Virus record (IMG/VR): IMGVR_UViG_3300030222_000011
Location: 1 to 42,773 of that record
Reading direction: 5' to 3' (one strand)
Origin: a virus
Length of the DNA stretch: 42,773 nt
Below the pieces are notes generated by a model. It saw only the letters and a list, made by a program, of their open reading frames with translations, made no database searches and was not told the DNA's origin. The translations under genes and the position numbers were made by a program. This document shows, piece by piece, positions 7,394 to 16,799 of this stretch (position 1 is its first letter; every line of letters begins with the position of its first letter).

Positions 7394-7669
7394 ATGGCGC
7401 CGGTGCGGCCGGCGCTCTAGACCTCGACGACGGCCAGCAGCGCCGCCGGCTCGATCCGGTGTTCGTTGGCGACACGTTTGATCGTGTCGACGGTTTCGGC
7501 GTCGAACATGGCGGTCTCCAGAAGGGATGTGTCAGCCTGAAAGTAAACGTGTCAGTTTCGGCGTTTACAGATCGCCGCTTTATTGCGGAAATCGGTGGCT
7601 TGAGAGTCCAGCGGCCAGCGCATAGGAGTCGGGGATGCGAATATCCCTGCTTCTACTTGCGCTCGGCGC
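7394..7669. repeat. Right copy of the long direct repeat
   Basis: Counterpart of 6016-6292. It retains the endolysin ATG, its ribosome-binding site, the intergenic region and the first codons of the secreted-protein gene at 7635. On the left side it ends inside the muramidase coding sequence, showing which way the duplication junction was formed. Confidence 0.9.
7417..7509 (-). pseudogene. Duplicated 5' fragment of the endolysin gene
   Basis: From ATG 7509 the frame reads MFDAETVDTIKRVANEHR and on to LLAVVEV, almost the same as the first 30 residues of the intact muramidase, then stops at TAG (7417-7419) where the intact gene has the Glu31 codon of VEVESAG. Homology continues past the stop to about 7394 and then ends. 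It is a by-product of the tandem duplication and cannot make a functional enzyme, though its ribosome-binding site is intact and a 30-residue peptide could be made. Confidence 0.85.
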
Positions 7670-8678
7670 GATCCATTTCACTGCAGCATGCGCTGAGGAC
7701 AGGAGAACAATTCCGGCGTGGCAGACATATTGTGCGGTGCCAAACGATACATTCACCGGCGGTCAGGCCGGGACTGACCTGGACGTCGAGCCGGTGTTCG
7801 TTCTCGGCGAACGGTCGCATTCCATGTTCGCGTTTGCGGCAGATGACGGGATTCGGTTGCGCGACCTCAACTCAGGCCGACAGTGGCAGCTCCGATACGG
7901 CCGGTTCGAGACCGCACGTGCATTGCGATGCAAGCCGTTCGCGGCGTTCGGCGTAGAGGTTAGTCACTCCGATGATGCGGTCACCGCCTGCCGGGGCGAC
8001 AACTGCCAGTCGATCGAGATCAAGCAGGGTACGTTCGTGTTCGCCTACGCTGCCGCACGGTCGGCGATTGTTGCCATCACCAATTACGGTGACGCACTGC
8101 TCTTTCGCGATGACCAATGGTGTCGAATGACCTGGTCGGAGGACCGCTACACCTGCATCGGCAACGAACCGATGGTCACGGAGCCACGCAAGATGCAGTT
8201 CTATTCCTCGATCCGATACGACGGCGAGACATTGATGGGCGAGTGGCCAACCGGACGCCTGTTCGTCTTCGATGGCCGGACGATAGAGCCATGGTCCGAA
8301 CAGCCGCCGCACGTGAGCAAGGAAAGAACAGGTTTCGAAGCGCAGGCGATGGCCGTCTATTGCGGCGACCTTTATGTCGGGTACTGGCCGACCGGCGCGA
8401 TCTGGCGCCTTCACCGCCGGACGGGCGAGTGGAGCCGCATTGCACTGTTTCCCGATGCGGCCACGTTCTACCCGCATATTGACCGGCCGGCCGACGATCT
8501 GTCCGGTCGGTTCTTCGGACGGCGCGTGACCGCCCTGCTTCCACACGACGGCTCACTGTACGCCGCAACGTCAAATCTGCTCGGCTGGCACCGCGATCTG
8601 GACCAGTCCGTCGTCAGCGATATCGAGGCCGAGTTCTACGGCAAGACGCATCGTCTCACGGTCGACTGCACCCGCTAG
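7635..8678 (+). CDS. Secreted repeat-containing protein, copy 2 (possible beta-propeller)
   Basis: 347 aa and clearly paralogous to the protein at 6258. The signal peptide start MRISLLLLALGAI, the segment IPAWQTYCAVP and the blade motifs GDALLFRDDQWCRM, LMGEWPTGRLFVFDGR, YVGYWPTGAIW and FFGRRVTALLPHDGSLYA are kept. The loops between them and both ends of the mature protein differ strongly. The upstream 250 bp is nearly identical to copy 1, so both genes should share regulation. The last codon overlaps the convergent tail-spike gene: both stops are TAG within the palindrome CTAG (8675-8678). Function unknown. Confidence 0.8.
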   Translation: MRISLLLLALGAIHFTAACAEDRRTIPAWQTYCAVPNDTFTGGQAGTDLDVEPVFVLGERSHSMFAFAADDGIRLRDLNSGRQWQLRYGRFETARALRCKPFAAFGVEVSHSDDAVTACRGDNCQSIEIKQGTFVFAYAAARSAIVAITNYGDALLFRDDQWCRMTWSEDRYTCIGNEPMVTEPRKMQFYSSIRYDGETLMGEWPTGRLFVFDGRTIEPWSEQPPHVSKERTGFEAQAMAVYCGDLYVGYWPTGAIWRLHRRTGEWSRIALFPDAATFYPHIDRPADDLSGRFFGRRVTALLPHDGSLYAATSNLLGWHRDLDQSVVSDIEAEFYGKTHRLTVDCTR

Positions 8679-11041
8679 ATGACATAGCTGATCTGGCAGG
8701 CCGTGATGCCCTTCGTCCCGCTGGCGGTGAAGCTGCCAAGCAGAGGCGTCGGATAGAGCGCGATGACGCCATTGGTTCCGATCACGCCGACGCCGCCATA
8801 CTCGTAGCCGCCATTGTCGATGAGCGTCACATTGACCTGGCGCGCGGCAGTGGGCCGAAACGATGTGGGCATGCCGGTGATCGAACAACTGGTGCTGTTC
8901 GATGTGCCGCTGATGGACGGGATGCTTAGGGTGACGGTATCTCCGTTTCGCTTGGCCGAGATGGTGCCCGTCGGGCTGCTTGTCAGCCCGGTCATCGTTC
9001 CCGTGAAGGTCTGCGCGGTGAAGCCCTTGTTTCCAGCTTCCGACACAAGCGTGTCGGCCGAGCCGGCGTTCGACACAAGGGCAACCGCACTGCCCGCCTG
9101 AGAACAGTTTTCGATCCTCGCGGCGACCGTTCCCGCAACCGAATCGCGCCGCAACAGGGCAGTCGAGAGTTCGGCCGCATGGCAGTCCCGAATAACGATG
9201 TGCTCGGCCGGGAAGCCGGATGTGTCGCGCAGGCCCGAATGCTCAATAATGGCGCCGGGCGCAACGCCGCCATGCGAGACATTCTCAACAATGGTCGGCG
9301 AGGCCTGATGCGATGCCGTGTGCGTGCGAAGCACGATCGAATCCATGGCAGCGGTGCCGGTCTCGGCGTAGCCGCGCATGCCGGAAACCCTCAGTCCGCC
9401 ATGAACGTAGTTGCCAATGGTGCCCGAGACGATCTTCTCGACCGAATGCCCGTCGTGATGATAGGTGAGTTCTTCCGCAACGCCGTCGCCGTACTGGAAG
9501 TCGACTTCCATGAAACCGCGCCCGGTCGAGTTCCCCGTCGTCCGGATGAAGTGGCTTCCGCGAATACGGCAATTGGTCTTGGCGAACTTGAGCGACCTAC
9601 CCCAGCAGTTCTTGAACGTGCCGCCATTGATCCGCGCAAAACCATCGTAGCCTGCCGACGTTGCGGGCGGCACGCCGAAGATCTGAATGCCGTCCTGGTC
9701 ATAGATGTAGTCGGCATCTTCCGAATAGACATCCTCTATCCATGGATCATCAATCGTAACATCGCGAGCCTCGGCACTACCTGCATTGAGGATCGCGATG
9801 CCGTGAACCCCGATGGATGCCTGGACGCCCGCATTCACCGCAAGCTTGACGCCTTTCACATACGGCCGCACCAGATGAAGGGATTCGAAACCGCCATCAA
9901 TCCAGATGCCGAACCCGCCGACGTGATCGGTCCCCGACCGGTAGACGTTGATCGCGCCGATATGCTCTCCATAGCCGCGCCCGATGTCGGCCGCCGTCAT
10001 GTCGGTCGCGGCCGTGTTGCGGATCACCAGCCCGTTATAGGCCCTGTTGTCCGCGTCGACCTTCCATCCCCGGAAATCGAAACCGTGCTCGTCCACGATC
10101 AGGTCGACCGCTCGGGCGATCCCCGATACCGTGGTCAGCTTGATCGTCGCGCCATGTCCATAGATCACGGGCTTGCGGGTAAACGTGTAGTCGAGAAGCG
10201 CGCTGATCGCATAGGTCTTCTCGCCGAGATTGATCGGCACGCCGCTGGAATTGTGCTCGGCGAACACGGCTTCGAGCACGGAAAGATCATCCGTCGAACC
10301 GTCGCCGGCAGCACCGAAATCAGCGGGGTCGAGGAAGTATCGGTTGGGGTGAAGAAGCTCGTAGCCGTCCTCGGCAGCGTTGACGACGAGTTGCTTGCCG
10401 GCGTCACCGGACACTATGCTGGGCAGGTTGAGGCCGGCTGCCGCCGCTTCGGCCCTGTCGGCCGCCGCCTCGGCCGCCGCCTGGATCGCCGCGCTCGCCT
10501 GGTCGGACAGAAGCCGGAACGTCGATCCGGAAATCCGCCCGGTTATCTCGCTGCCGGCCGGCAGGCCGCCCGGCGCGATATCGTTGCCGGCCTTCGTCTC
10601 GACGGCAAGCGCCGGGCCGCCATTGAAGCTGACCGTCACCGGTCCGGTGTTGGCGAGCGCGATCGGCACGGTGATCAGCTGGGAGCCGTTGACGGGAAGC
10701 GCCGTCGTCGCCGCGATCGCGTTGGCCGTGCCGCCATCGTCGCTGGCCACCACGAAACTGTAGCCCGGCAGGTCCGCGACGCGGATCCATTCGCCGCTGC
10801 CCGAGGCGCCCGTCTTGCGATAGACGCCATCGTTGGCGGCACTATCGCCGATCACCAGCGCGCCCGCGTTCGCCGGATGGGCCAGGTCCGCCTCGAGGTC
10901 GGCGAGCGCGCCGTAGATGCGTTCGGAATAGACGGCCGAGGTGAACAGCCGCTCGACCTCGGTCATCCATGTGCGCAACCAGGACGGGTTGAACGTGGCG
11001 CCGCCGAAGATCGTCTCGGCGAGGCGGGTGAAGATACCCAT
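8675..11041 (-). CDS. Tail spike/fibre protein with pectate-lyase-like beta-helix
   Basis: 788 aa. The N-terminal ~100 residues (MGIFTRLAETIFGG) likely attach to the tail tip. A middle stretch near residue 200 is Ala-rich helical (AAIQAAAEAAADRAEAAAAG). From about residue 235 (DPADFGAAGDGSTDD) the sequence matches the start of the right-handed beta-helix found in pectate-lyase-superfamily tailspikes. The end (from about residue 670) is a separate beta domain with the SISGTSNSTSCSITG region. Such proteins recognise and often degrade surface polysaccharide. It is the last tail gene and the usual determinant of host range. Confidence 0.85.
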   Translation of the reverse strand: MGIFTRLAETIFGGATFNPSWLRTWMTEVERLFTSAVYSERIYGALADLEADLAHPANAGALVIGDSAANDGVYRKTGASGSGEWIRVADLPGYSFVVASDDGGTANAIAATTALPVNGSQLITVPIALANTGPVTVSFNGGPALAVETKAGNDIAPGGLPAGSEITGRISGSTFRLLSDQASAAIQAAAEAAADRAEAAAAGLNLPSIVSGDAGKQLVVNAAEDGYELLHPNRYFLDPADFGAAGDGSTDDLSVLEAVFAEHNSSGVPINLGEKTYAISALLDYTFTRKPVIYGHGATIKLTTVSGIARAVDLIVDEHGFDFRGWKVDADNRAYNGLVIRNTAATDMTAADIGRGYGEHIGAINVYRSGTDHVGGFGIWIDGGFESLHLVRPYVKGVKLAVNAGVQASIGVHGIAILNAGSAEARDVTIDDPWIEDVYSEDADYIYDQDGIQIFGVPPATSAGYDGFARINGGTFKNCWGRSLKFAKTNCRIRGSHFIRTTGNSTGRGFMEVDFQYGDGVAEELTYHHDGHSVEKIVSGTIGNYVHGGLRVSGMRGYAETGTAAMDSIVLRTHTASHQASPTIVENVSHGGVAPGAIIEHSGLRDTSGFPAEHIVIRDCHAAELSTALLRRDSVAGTVAARIENCSQAGSAVALVSNAGSADTLVSEAGNKGFTAQTFTGTMTGLTSSPTGTISAKRNGDTVTLSIPSISGTSNSTSCSITGMPTSFRPTAARQVNVTLIDNGGYEYGGVGVIGTNGVIALYPTPLLGSFTASGTKGITACQISYVI

Positions 11042-11051
11042 GGCGAGCCCC

Positions 11052-13169
11052 TCAGCTTGTGTGTTCGATGATGTTGGACGCGGGCGAGGCCGTGCCGTCC
11101 GTCGTCAGGGCGAGCGCGCGCACCTGCACGGTCGAGCCCGGATCGGGCGTCGGCGCCGCCGTCTCGATCGTGCCGGACGGGCGCACGTAACCGGTCTCGA
11201 TCTCGGTCCATGCGCCGGCGTCGATACGGTATTCGACGCGCATGGAAGCGACCTGCAGGTCGGTCGGCGCGGTGGCCGTCAGATCGTCATAAGTGCCGGT
11301 CAGGACCGGCGCGGCCGTCGCGGTGTTGTTGACCGCAAGGCTCGAAACCTCGAGCAGGTCCGAAAAAAGGCTGCCGCCGCCATCGGCATCGAAAAACCGC
11401 ACCCGGAAGTCGGCCCGGTCGCCGGTCAGGTCCTCGGCGACGACGGCCGTCGTCAGGTCGATCTCCGTCATGCCGGCCCATGCGCCGGGCGTCGTGACCA
11501 CATAGGGCCGCCACGTCGCCTCGGCCGTGGCGGCGCCGGAGACCGGCGTGAACCGCACGCGCGTCTCGCGGCCGCCGATCGCGTCCGTGGCGACGACGGT
11601 CGCCCACGCCGGCTCCGCCGGCTGGGGCAGCGGCGCGGCGTACTGGGGCAGCACGCGGTCGGGCGGCGGCGGCACCTCGTCGGCGGCCGGGTTCCAGGGC
11701 GTCTGCAGGATCGGCGGGATCGCATTGAACGGGATCTCGGTGCGCCCGTCCGCGTCGCTCACGGCGACCGGTTCGATGCGCGCCTTGACCAGGACAGGCA
11801 CGTTCTCGTCCTCGCCGACATCGGGGATTTCGAGCATCACGGTCCGCTTGCCCCATGCGGCAAGGCCGGCGAAGGTGGAATGGAACACGCCGAAATCGGC
11901 GCGTGCCATCCAGAACAGACGCCGCGCGATGCGCTGGGCCTGGCTGGCATCGCAGCAGAACGGCAGCCGGACCGGGAACTCCTTTTCGCCATAGCGGTCG
12001 ATCTCGTCCTGAACCCGCGCCCATGGCGCCGCGGTCAGGTCGATCTCGGCCAGTTCGTAGCCGCGCTCGGGCGAGAAATAGACCAGCGTGCACACGTTCG
12101 GCCGTGACGCCCCCTCCGGCCCGGCGCGGTACTCGGCGGTGATCCGGTGCCGTTCGGTGAGCGTCAGTTCGCTGTCCGGATCGTCCTCGAGCCAGGCGAA
12201 GGTGAACTTGCCCGAGGCGGCCCGCCGCACCTCAAGACCGGCCGAGGCCAGCATGTCCTCGACCACCTCGGTGCTGATGACGCCCTCCCACCCGCCCGAA
12301 AGCCGGCAGCGCGGCGCGGTGCCCGACAGGGTGGCGACGAGGGCTTCGGCCTCGGTGGCGCGTGTCGCCAGATCGTCGAAGTCGATGATCGCGTCGGTGA
12401 TGCCCGGCAGCTGCCGGAAATAGTGCAGGCAGATCAGGACACCGTTCCGCGACCAGACCGCGGTCTCCGTGCGCGGATCGAGAAACAGCCCGACCCTGGC
12501 CCGCACGCGCGTGTCGCGGATGCCGCCCTGCAGCAGCTCGGGAAACAGTTCGTTGCCCGTCCCCGGGTTCTCGAACCGCATCAGCGTCTGGAAGATGCCG
12601 CGCACCCGGTGATCGGCGGTCCAGACATCGGGAAACGAAGACAGAAGCCCGGGCCAGGCCACCTCGGTCCCGTCCCCGACACGGTGCTGCAGGTTGAGCC
12701 ATGAGCCGCCCGGGCGGGCGAACGGCGGCGTCGAGACATCGCCGTTGGCTTCGACCGTGACGGGGCGCCCGTCGTAGAAATACTGCTCGATCGCGACGGC
12801 CGGCCCGAAGCAATGCAGGATCAGGCGGTAGATCAGATATCCGTCGGTGTTGCCGTAGTCGATCTTGCCGGCCAGTTCGACCAGGCCGAAGGCGTGAATG
12901 CCCGGCCCTTCGGACCCCTGCTGGGTCTGCTTGAGCCGGTTCGGATCGATCTGCTGTCCGCGCGGCCGGAACAGGGCCTGCGCGCCCAGATAGGCCGCGC
13001 CAAGACCGCCATAGACCAGCGCCGCGCCGAGCGCCGCGGCGACCGGGCCGGTGGCAAGGCCAAGGCCCAGAATGCCCTGGATCGCGAAACCGATCAGCGT
13101 CTCGACGGCAAACGCCGGCGTCGCCGTCAACAGCAGCGTCAAAAGCGCGATCGCGGCGATGCGCATCAT
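11052..13169 (-). CDS. Central tail tip / host-specificity protein (lambda J-like)
   Basis: 705 aa. The start MMRIAAIALLTLLLT gives a hydrophobic N-terminus, followed by a Gly/Ala-rich hydrophobic stretch to about residue 60. The middle (residues about 75-480) has features of the J/GTA host-specificity proteins: GIHAFGLVELAGKIDYGN, a hub domain, and fibronectin-like beta segments after about 500 (AWATVVATDAIGGRETRVRF). The ATG directly follows the stop of the DUF6950 gene. Its place after K- and L-like genes and before the spike supports a tail-tip hub. The Sec-like N-terminus is odd for a virion protein but is seen in related phages. Confidence 0.8.
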   Translation of the reverse strand: MMRIAAIALLTLLLTATPAFAVETLIGFAIQGILGLGLATGPVAAALGAALVYGGLGAAYLGAQALFRPRGQQIDPNRLKQTQQGSEGPGIHAFGLVELAGKIDYGNTDGYLIYRLILHCFGPAVAIEQYFYDGRPVTVEANGDVSTPPFARPGGSWLNLQHRVGDGTEVAWPGLLSSFPDVWTADHRVRGIFQTLMRFENPGTGNELFPELLQGGIRDTRVRARVGLFLDPRTETAVWSRNGVLICLHYFRQLPGITDAIIDFDDLATRATEAEALVATLSGTAPRCRLSGGWEGVISTEVVEDMLASAGLEVRRAASGKFTFAWLEDDPDSELTLTERHRITAEYRAGPEGASRPNVCTLVYFSPERGYELAEIDLTAAPWARVQDEIDRYGEKEFPVRLPFCCDASQAQRIARRLFWMARADFGVFHSTFAGLAAWGKRTVMLEIPDVGEDENVPVLVKARIEPVAVSDADGRTEIPFNAIPPILQTPWNPAADEVPPPPDRVLPQYAAPLPQPAEPAWATVVATDAIGGRETRVRFTPVSGAATAEATWRPYVVTTPGAWAGMTEIDLTTAVVAEDLTGDRADFRVRFFDADGGGSLFSDLLEVSSLAVNNTATAAPVLTGTYDDLTATAPTDLQVASMRVEYRIDAGAWTEIETGYVRPSGTIETAAPTPDPGSTVQVRALALTTDGTASPASNIIEHTS

Positions 13170-13598
13170 TCAGATCGCCCAAACCTTGAGGATCGTGTGG
13201 TGGCGCGGCGCCAGGAAACGCACCCCACCGCGATGGGCCCGCCATGCCGCGCTGCCCAGCTCGCAGAAGATCACCCCGACATCGCGAAAGCCGAACGTCT
13301 TGATGACGCCGACATCGCCGAACCGCGGCATGCCGGCCCGCACGCCGAACCCGGCCGGCCCGAGCACCTGATCCCAGATCGGCATGAGACCGCCGGCATC
13401 GTCCATCATCGCCTCGGCCTCGGCCCGGCTGTGCCAGACCGGCATGTCGAGCGTCCGGCCGGTGATGTTGGCGACCCATTGCGCCGGCCATGCGCTGCAG
13501 TCGTCGACGCCATAGACCGGTTCGGTGTCGGCGACCTCGGCGCACATGGCGCGCAGCACGCGCCGGCGCCGCGCCGTTTCGTCGATCGCTGCGCTCAC
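13170..13598 (-). CDS. DUF6950 tail assembly protein (lambda K position)
   Basis: 142 aa. The GTG start at 13598 overlaps the preceding stop (GTGA). VYGVDDCSAWPAQWV places a Cys after Asp-Asp, as in DUF6950 and reminiscent of the catalytic Cys of NlpC/P60 peptidases. RFGDVGVIKTF and GGVRFLAPRHHTILKVWAI complete the family pattern. It lies between the L-like and J-like genes, where lambda encodes K. A peptidase role in tail assembly or wall penetration is inferred; the fold relation cannot be proved here. Confidence 0.75.
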   Translation of the reverse strand: MSAAIDETARRRRVLRAMCAEVADTEPVYGVDDCSAWPAQWVANITGRTLDMPVWHSRAEAEAMMDDAGGLMPIWDQVLGPAGFGVRAGMPRFGDVGVIKTFGFRDVGVIFCELGSAAWRAHRGGVRFLAPRHHTILKVWAI

Positions 13599-14173
13599 GG
13601 CAGATAGTCCTCGACGATCTCGCCATTGATCGGGTCGAGCCCGCGGTCGCCCGGATAGCGGGCCCGCTGGCCGGCCGGCGACCACATGCCGTTGGTCACC
13701 GGATAGTTCAGCGCCTCGAAGACCGAGACGATCTTGACCGCCACGGTGCGGATCGCCGCGCCCTGGAAGCGGAGCGCCGGGGCGGTGAACTTGCCGTCGA
13801 TCAGACGCCGGATATCGATCAGCACATCGCCGGTCTCGGCGTCGACGACGGCGAAGCTGACATTGGCGGTCGCGCCCTCGATGTCCGCGCGATCGTCCCA
13901 GATCGACTTGAGGAAGGACCGCGAGGCGCCCGAGAAGATGATGTCGACCGCGACGGCCTGGCCGAAGGCCGGCTCCTGGATCGCGTCGATGGCGACCATC
14001 GCGCCGCCGATCGGATCGGATACGCCTTCCCAGACCTGCCCGCCGATCTCGACCCGCCCCATGCCGGAATGATAGAAGCGCGTGCCCGAGGGCAGCGCGG
14101 CCTCGACGAACCATGCCCGCTGCACATGCGGACGCGACAGCACGTCGAGATCATCGTCGGAGAACACGGTCAT
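13595..14173 (-). CDS. Minor tail protein (lambda L position)
   Basis: 192 aa starting MTVFSDDDLD at ATG 14173, which overlaps the previous stop (ATGA). No signal peptide. The sequence is beta-rich with conserved-looking segments TRFYHSGMGRVEIGGQVWEG and GDRGLDPINGEIVEDYLP. The gene order of 231-aa protein, this gene, DUF6950 gene and J-like gene is typical of alphaproteobacterial siphoviruses. Role assigned from position; the family is known mainly as phage tail proteins. Confidence 0.7.
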   Translation of the reverse strand: MTVFSDDDLDVLSRPHVQRAWFVEAALPSGTRFYHSGMGRVEIGGQVWEGVSDPIGGAMVAIDAIQEPAFGQAVAVDIIFSGASRSFLKSIWDDRADIEGATANVSFAVVDAETGDVLIDIRRLIDGKFTAPALRFQGAAIRTVAVKIVSVFEALNYPVTNGMWSPAGQRARYPGDRGLDPINGEIVEDYLP

Positions 14174-14865
14174 GCGAAATCGCCGAAATGGGCGCGGGCG
14201 TGATAGTCGAACACTTCGACCAGATCGATCGTCGCGGGCTCGGTGAAGGCCAGCCCGCGCGTCTGGCGCACGGGCGCGATCGGGCGCATGGCAAGCACCG
14301 GCGTGAGGGTGGCGAAATCGTCGGCGGTCAGCGCCTTGCGCAGGCGCGGCCAGATCCGGTAGTGGCCCGGCGCGATCACCGCCGTGATCGCGTACAGACC
14401 GAAATGGAACGGCTCGAAGCCGACATAGTCGCCGATGCCGAGCGCATGGCCCCAGTCCCGATCGGTCAGCCGGATTGTGCCCGCATTGAAGCTGGCGGCA
14501 ACGGCCAGCGGCACACGCGGCAGCCATTCGCCCCACGCGCCCTCGGTCCACGCGCCTTCGGTCCAGGCGCCGCTCACAATCCCTCCGGCCTCCGCCGTGG
14601 TCATCCGGTCGGCGTCGAGAAAGTCGATCCGGGTCGCGTTGGCGCCGCCCAGAAAGGCCGTCATCCAGCCGCGCTCGCGACGGGCCTGCCGCCCCTCCAG
14701 CGCGTTGGTCGGCAGGCGCAGCGCGACCACGTCGCCGACATGATCGAAGGTCTGTTCGGACCCGTCGGCGACCGTGTTGGCGCCAGAGTTGCGCGCGTTG
14801 GGACCGGAGATCGGCTCGACCTCGGTTCGCGCCGGAAGGCAGGGCATGGCGAGCAGGCGCGCCAT
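14170..14865 (-). CDS. Minor tail protein (lambda M position)
   Basis: 231 aa. The ATG at 14865 shares one base with the tape-measure stop (TGATG). No membrane segment. WMTAFLGGANATRIDFLDAD and GAWTEGAWTEGAWGEW (a short tandem WTEGA repeat) are visible; the C-terminal 60 residues (PRLRKALTADDFATLTPVLA) end in a family-like block. Probably part of the baseplate/tip assembled on the tape measure, inferred from its place after that gene. Confidence 0.7.
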   Translation of the reverse strand: MARLLAMPCLPARTEVEPISGPNARNSGANTVADGSEQTFDHVGDVVALRLPTNALEGRQARRERGWMTAFLGGANATRIDFLDADRMTTAEAGGIVSGAWTEGAWTEGAWGEWLPRVPLAVAASFNAGTIRLTDRDWGHALGIGDYVGFEPFHFGLYAITAVIAPGHYRIWPRLRKALTADDFATLTPVLAMRPIAPVRQTRGLAFTEPATIDLVEVFDYHARAHFGDFA

Positions 14866-16799
14866 CAGCCAAAGCTCCGCTGCGGCCGGATGCGCCGCGT
14901 CTCGCGCGTGGCGTTCCGCGCGTCGACCATCGCCGGCACGGCGCCCGCAACCGTGGCGGCGGCGGACTGGCTCTTTTCGTCGATGATCGCCATGATCTGA
15001 CCGTTCTCCTCGACGAGGCGGCCGGTGACATGCAGGTCGAAGACCTGCCGGGCCGTCGGGCCGGCCCCGTTCGGAATGACGCGCTCGCCGCGCTCGAGGA
15101 TCGCTGGCACCTCGTTCGGCTTGAGGCCGGCGATGCCGCCATTGTGATAGCGCTGCGCGTGGGCGAAGGCGGCGAGCGGCACGGCCCGGTTGTGGTTGTA
15201 GCCGTCACGGCCGGCGGTGCCGCCGCCATGCAGGATGCCGGGGATCAGGAACCCGCCGAGCAGACCGCCGGCGCCCCGGCCGAGCCCGCCGCCAAGCGCG
15301 AGGCCTCCGCCGCCGCCGAACAGGCCGGCCAGCGGTCCGCGTCCGAAAATGGCGGCCTGCACGCCGGCCTCGACCAGCGTGTTGACGAACCGGTCGAGCG
15401 CGTCGATCCCGGTCTCGATGTCCGGCACAAGATCCTGGAAGGCGCCGGCCAGCGTGTCGTTGAGGAACTCGGAAGCGCGCGCGGCGCCCTCGATCGCGGC
15501 GCGCTCGCTTTCGATCCTGTCGATCAGCCGCGCGATTTCCTGGCCGGCGGCCGAACTGGCGTCGACGCCGGCGCGCTTGAGTTCGTTGTAGACGCGCTGC
15601 TGCTGCTCGTTCAGCCCGAGCTGGGCGTATTCGTCGCGCAGCGATTGCAGCACCTTGTCGAGCGCCTCGGCCTGCTTTTCGGCTTCGGATTTGGCGCGGG
15701 AGCGGCCGCTGCGACGACCGCCCTTGTCGCCATCATCGGTGGCGATGGGCGTAAAGGTAAGGCGCGGCGTAGGATCAACCGAGACGTTCCGTCGACGGTT
15801 CATCTCGTCCATGATCCGCCGCTCCTCGGCGGTCAGCGACGCGAACTCGGACCGCAACGAGTTGATCGTCCCTTGCAGGTTCCGGCGCTCGGCCTGCGCG
15901 AGCACGCCGGTCACGTTCCGCTGTTCGTCCTTGACAGCAAGAATGCGGTTCTCGAGCGCCAGACGCTCTTGCGAGATCGCTGTCAGTCTGTTTTCAAGCG
16001 AGAGATTGCCTCTTGCCTCCACTTCCCGGAAGCGGTCGATCAGGCCGATGACATCATTGGTCAGGTCGACCACGGCACGCCGGACGTTCGTGCCGATGAT
16101 CGACACCATCGTGTTCCAGCGCTCGTTGATCTCCTCGACCTGGCGCTTGTAGTCCTCGTCGAGCACGACGCCGAGCTGGCGCGCCTGGTCGCGCGCCGCC
16201 GAGATGGAGCCGGCGGCGTCGTCCATGAGCCGCTGGAACTGCTCGGCCGCGGTGCCGCCGAACAGTTCGTCGAGAATGCGCACCTGCGCGGCCTGGTCGA
16301 GCTGCTTGACCCGGTCGATGATCTCCTCGAACAGGCGCGGCGGATCCTTCAGCCCTTCCTTGAGTTCATCGACGGTGAACCCCAGACGCTTCAGCGATTC
16401 CTCGGCCGGACCCGCATCGGTGACGACGAACTCGTCGATGCGCAGCTGCATCTCCTTGAGCCCGTCGGTGAGCGCGTCGACCGAGATCAGGTTGCGGTCG
16501 GCGGCGAATTTCAGTTCCTGGAACGCCTCGAAACTGACCCCGGCGGTCTCGGCCTGCGCGGCCAGCTCCGCGACCTGGTCAACCGTGCGCTTGAGGGCGA
16601 CGCCGGTGGCGGCGGCAACCGCGGTGACGACCGTCACGGCGTTGCGCATGTTGCGCGCGAAGGCTGCGACGCTGCGCCCGTTCGCCCGGAAATCGGTCTG
16701 CAGCCGGCCGCGCAGGCGGGCCGAGGTCTGCTCGACCCGTCGCGCGCCCTGGCCGAACTGGCGCGGATCGAGGCCGACCGTGTAGTCGAGATCGGTCAT
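14865..16799 (-). CDS. Tail tape-measure protein
   Basis: 644 aa. It sets tail length and is ejected with the DNA. The N-terminus (DLDYTVGLDPRQFGQGARRV) and a hydrophobic helix near residues 50-70 are typical. LKEMQLRIDEFVVTDAGPAEESLKRLGF and LDELFGGTAAEQFQRLM resemble lambda-family tape measures. Long helical stretches occupy the middle; a Gly-rich hydrophobic region near residues 490-525 precedes the end. It starts by ATGA overlap with the T-like gene. It is short for the class, implying a short tail. Confidence 0.85.
   Translation of the reverse strand: MTDLDYTVGLDPRQFGQGARRVEQTSARLRGRLQTDFRANGRSVAAFARNMRNAVTVVTAVAAATGVALKRTVDQVAELAAQAETAGVSFEAFQELKFAADRNLISVDALTDGLKEMQLRIDEFVVTDAGPAEESLKRLGFTVDELKEGLKDPPRLFEEIIDRVKQLDQAAQVRILDELFGGTAAEQFQRLMDDAAGSISAARDQARQLGVVLDEDYKRQVEEINERWNTMVSIIGTNVRRAVVDLTNDVIGLIDRFREVEARGNLSLENRLTAISQERLALENRILAVKDEQRNVTGVLAQAERRNLQGTINSLRSEFASLTAEERRIMDEMNRRRNVSVDPTPRLTFTPIATDDGDKGGRRSGRSRAKSEAEKQAEALDKVLQSLRDEYAQLGLNEQQQRVYNELKRAGVDASSAAGQEIARLIDRIESERAAIEGAARASEFLNDTLAGAFQDLVPDIETGIDALDRFVNTLVEAGVQAAIFGRGPLAGLFGGGGGLALGGGLGRGAGGLLGGFLIPGILHGGGTAGRDGYNHNRAVPLAAFAHAQRYHNGGIAGLKPNEVPAILERGERVIPNGAGPTARQVFDLHVTGRLVEENGQIMAIIDEKSQSAAATVAGAVPAMVDARNATRETRRIRPQRSFG

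Noticed and set aside
6258-8678. Diversity-generating retroelement behind the two variable proteins
   Set aside because: There is no reverse transcriptase gene or template-repeat pair; the repeats are upstream flanks and the variation is spread over the whole proteins.
9179-11071. Long plus-strand open frame of about 630 codons
   Set aside because: It is antisense to the tail spike gene, has no ribosome-binding site and an Arg/Ala/Gly composition typical of GC-rich shadow frames.
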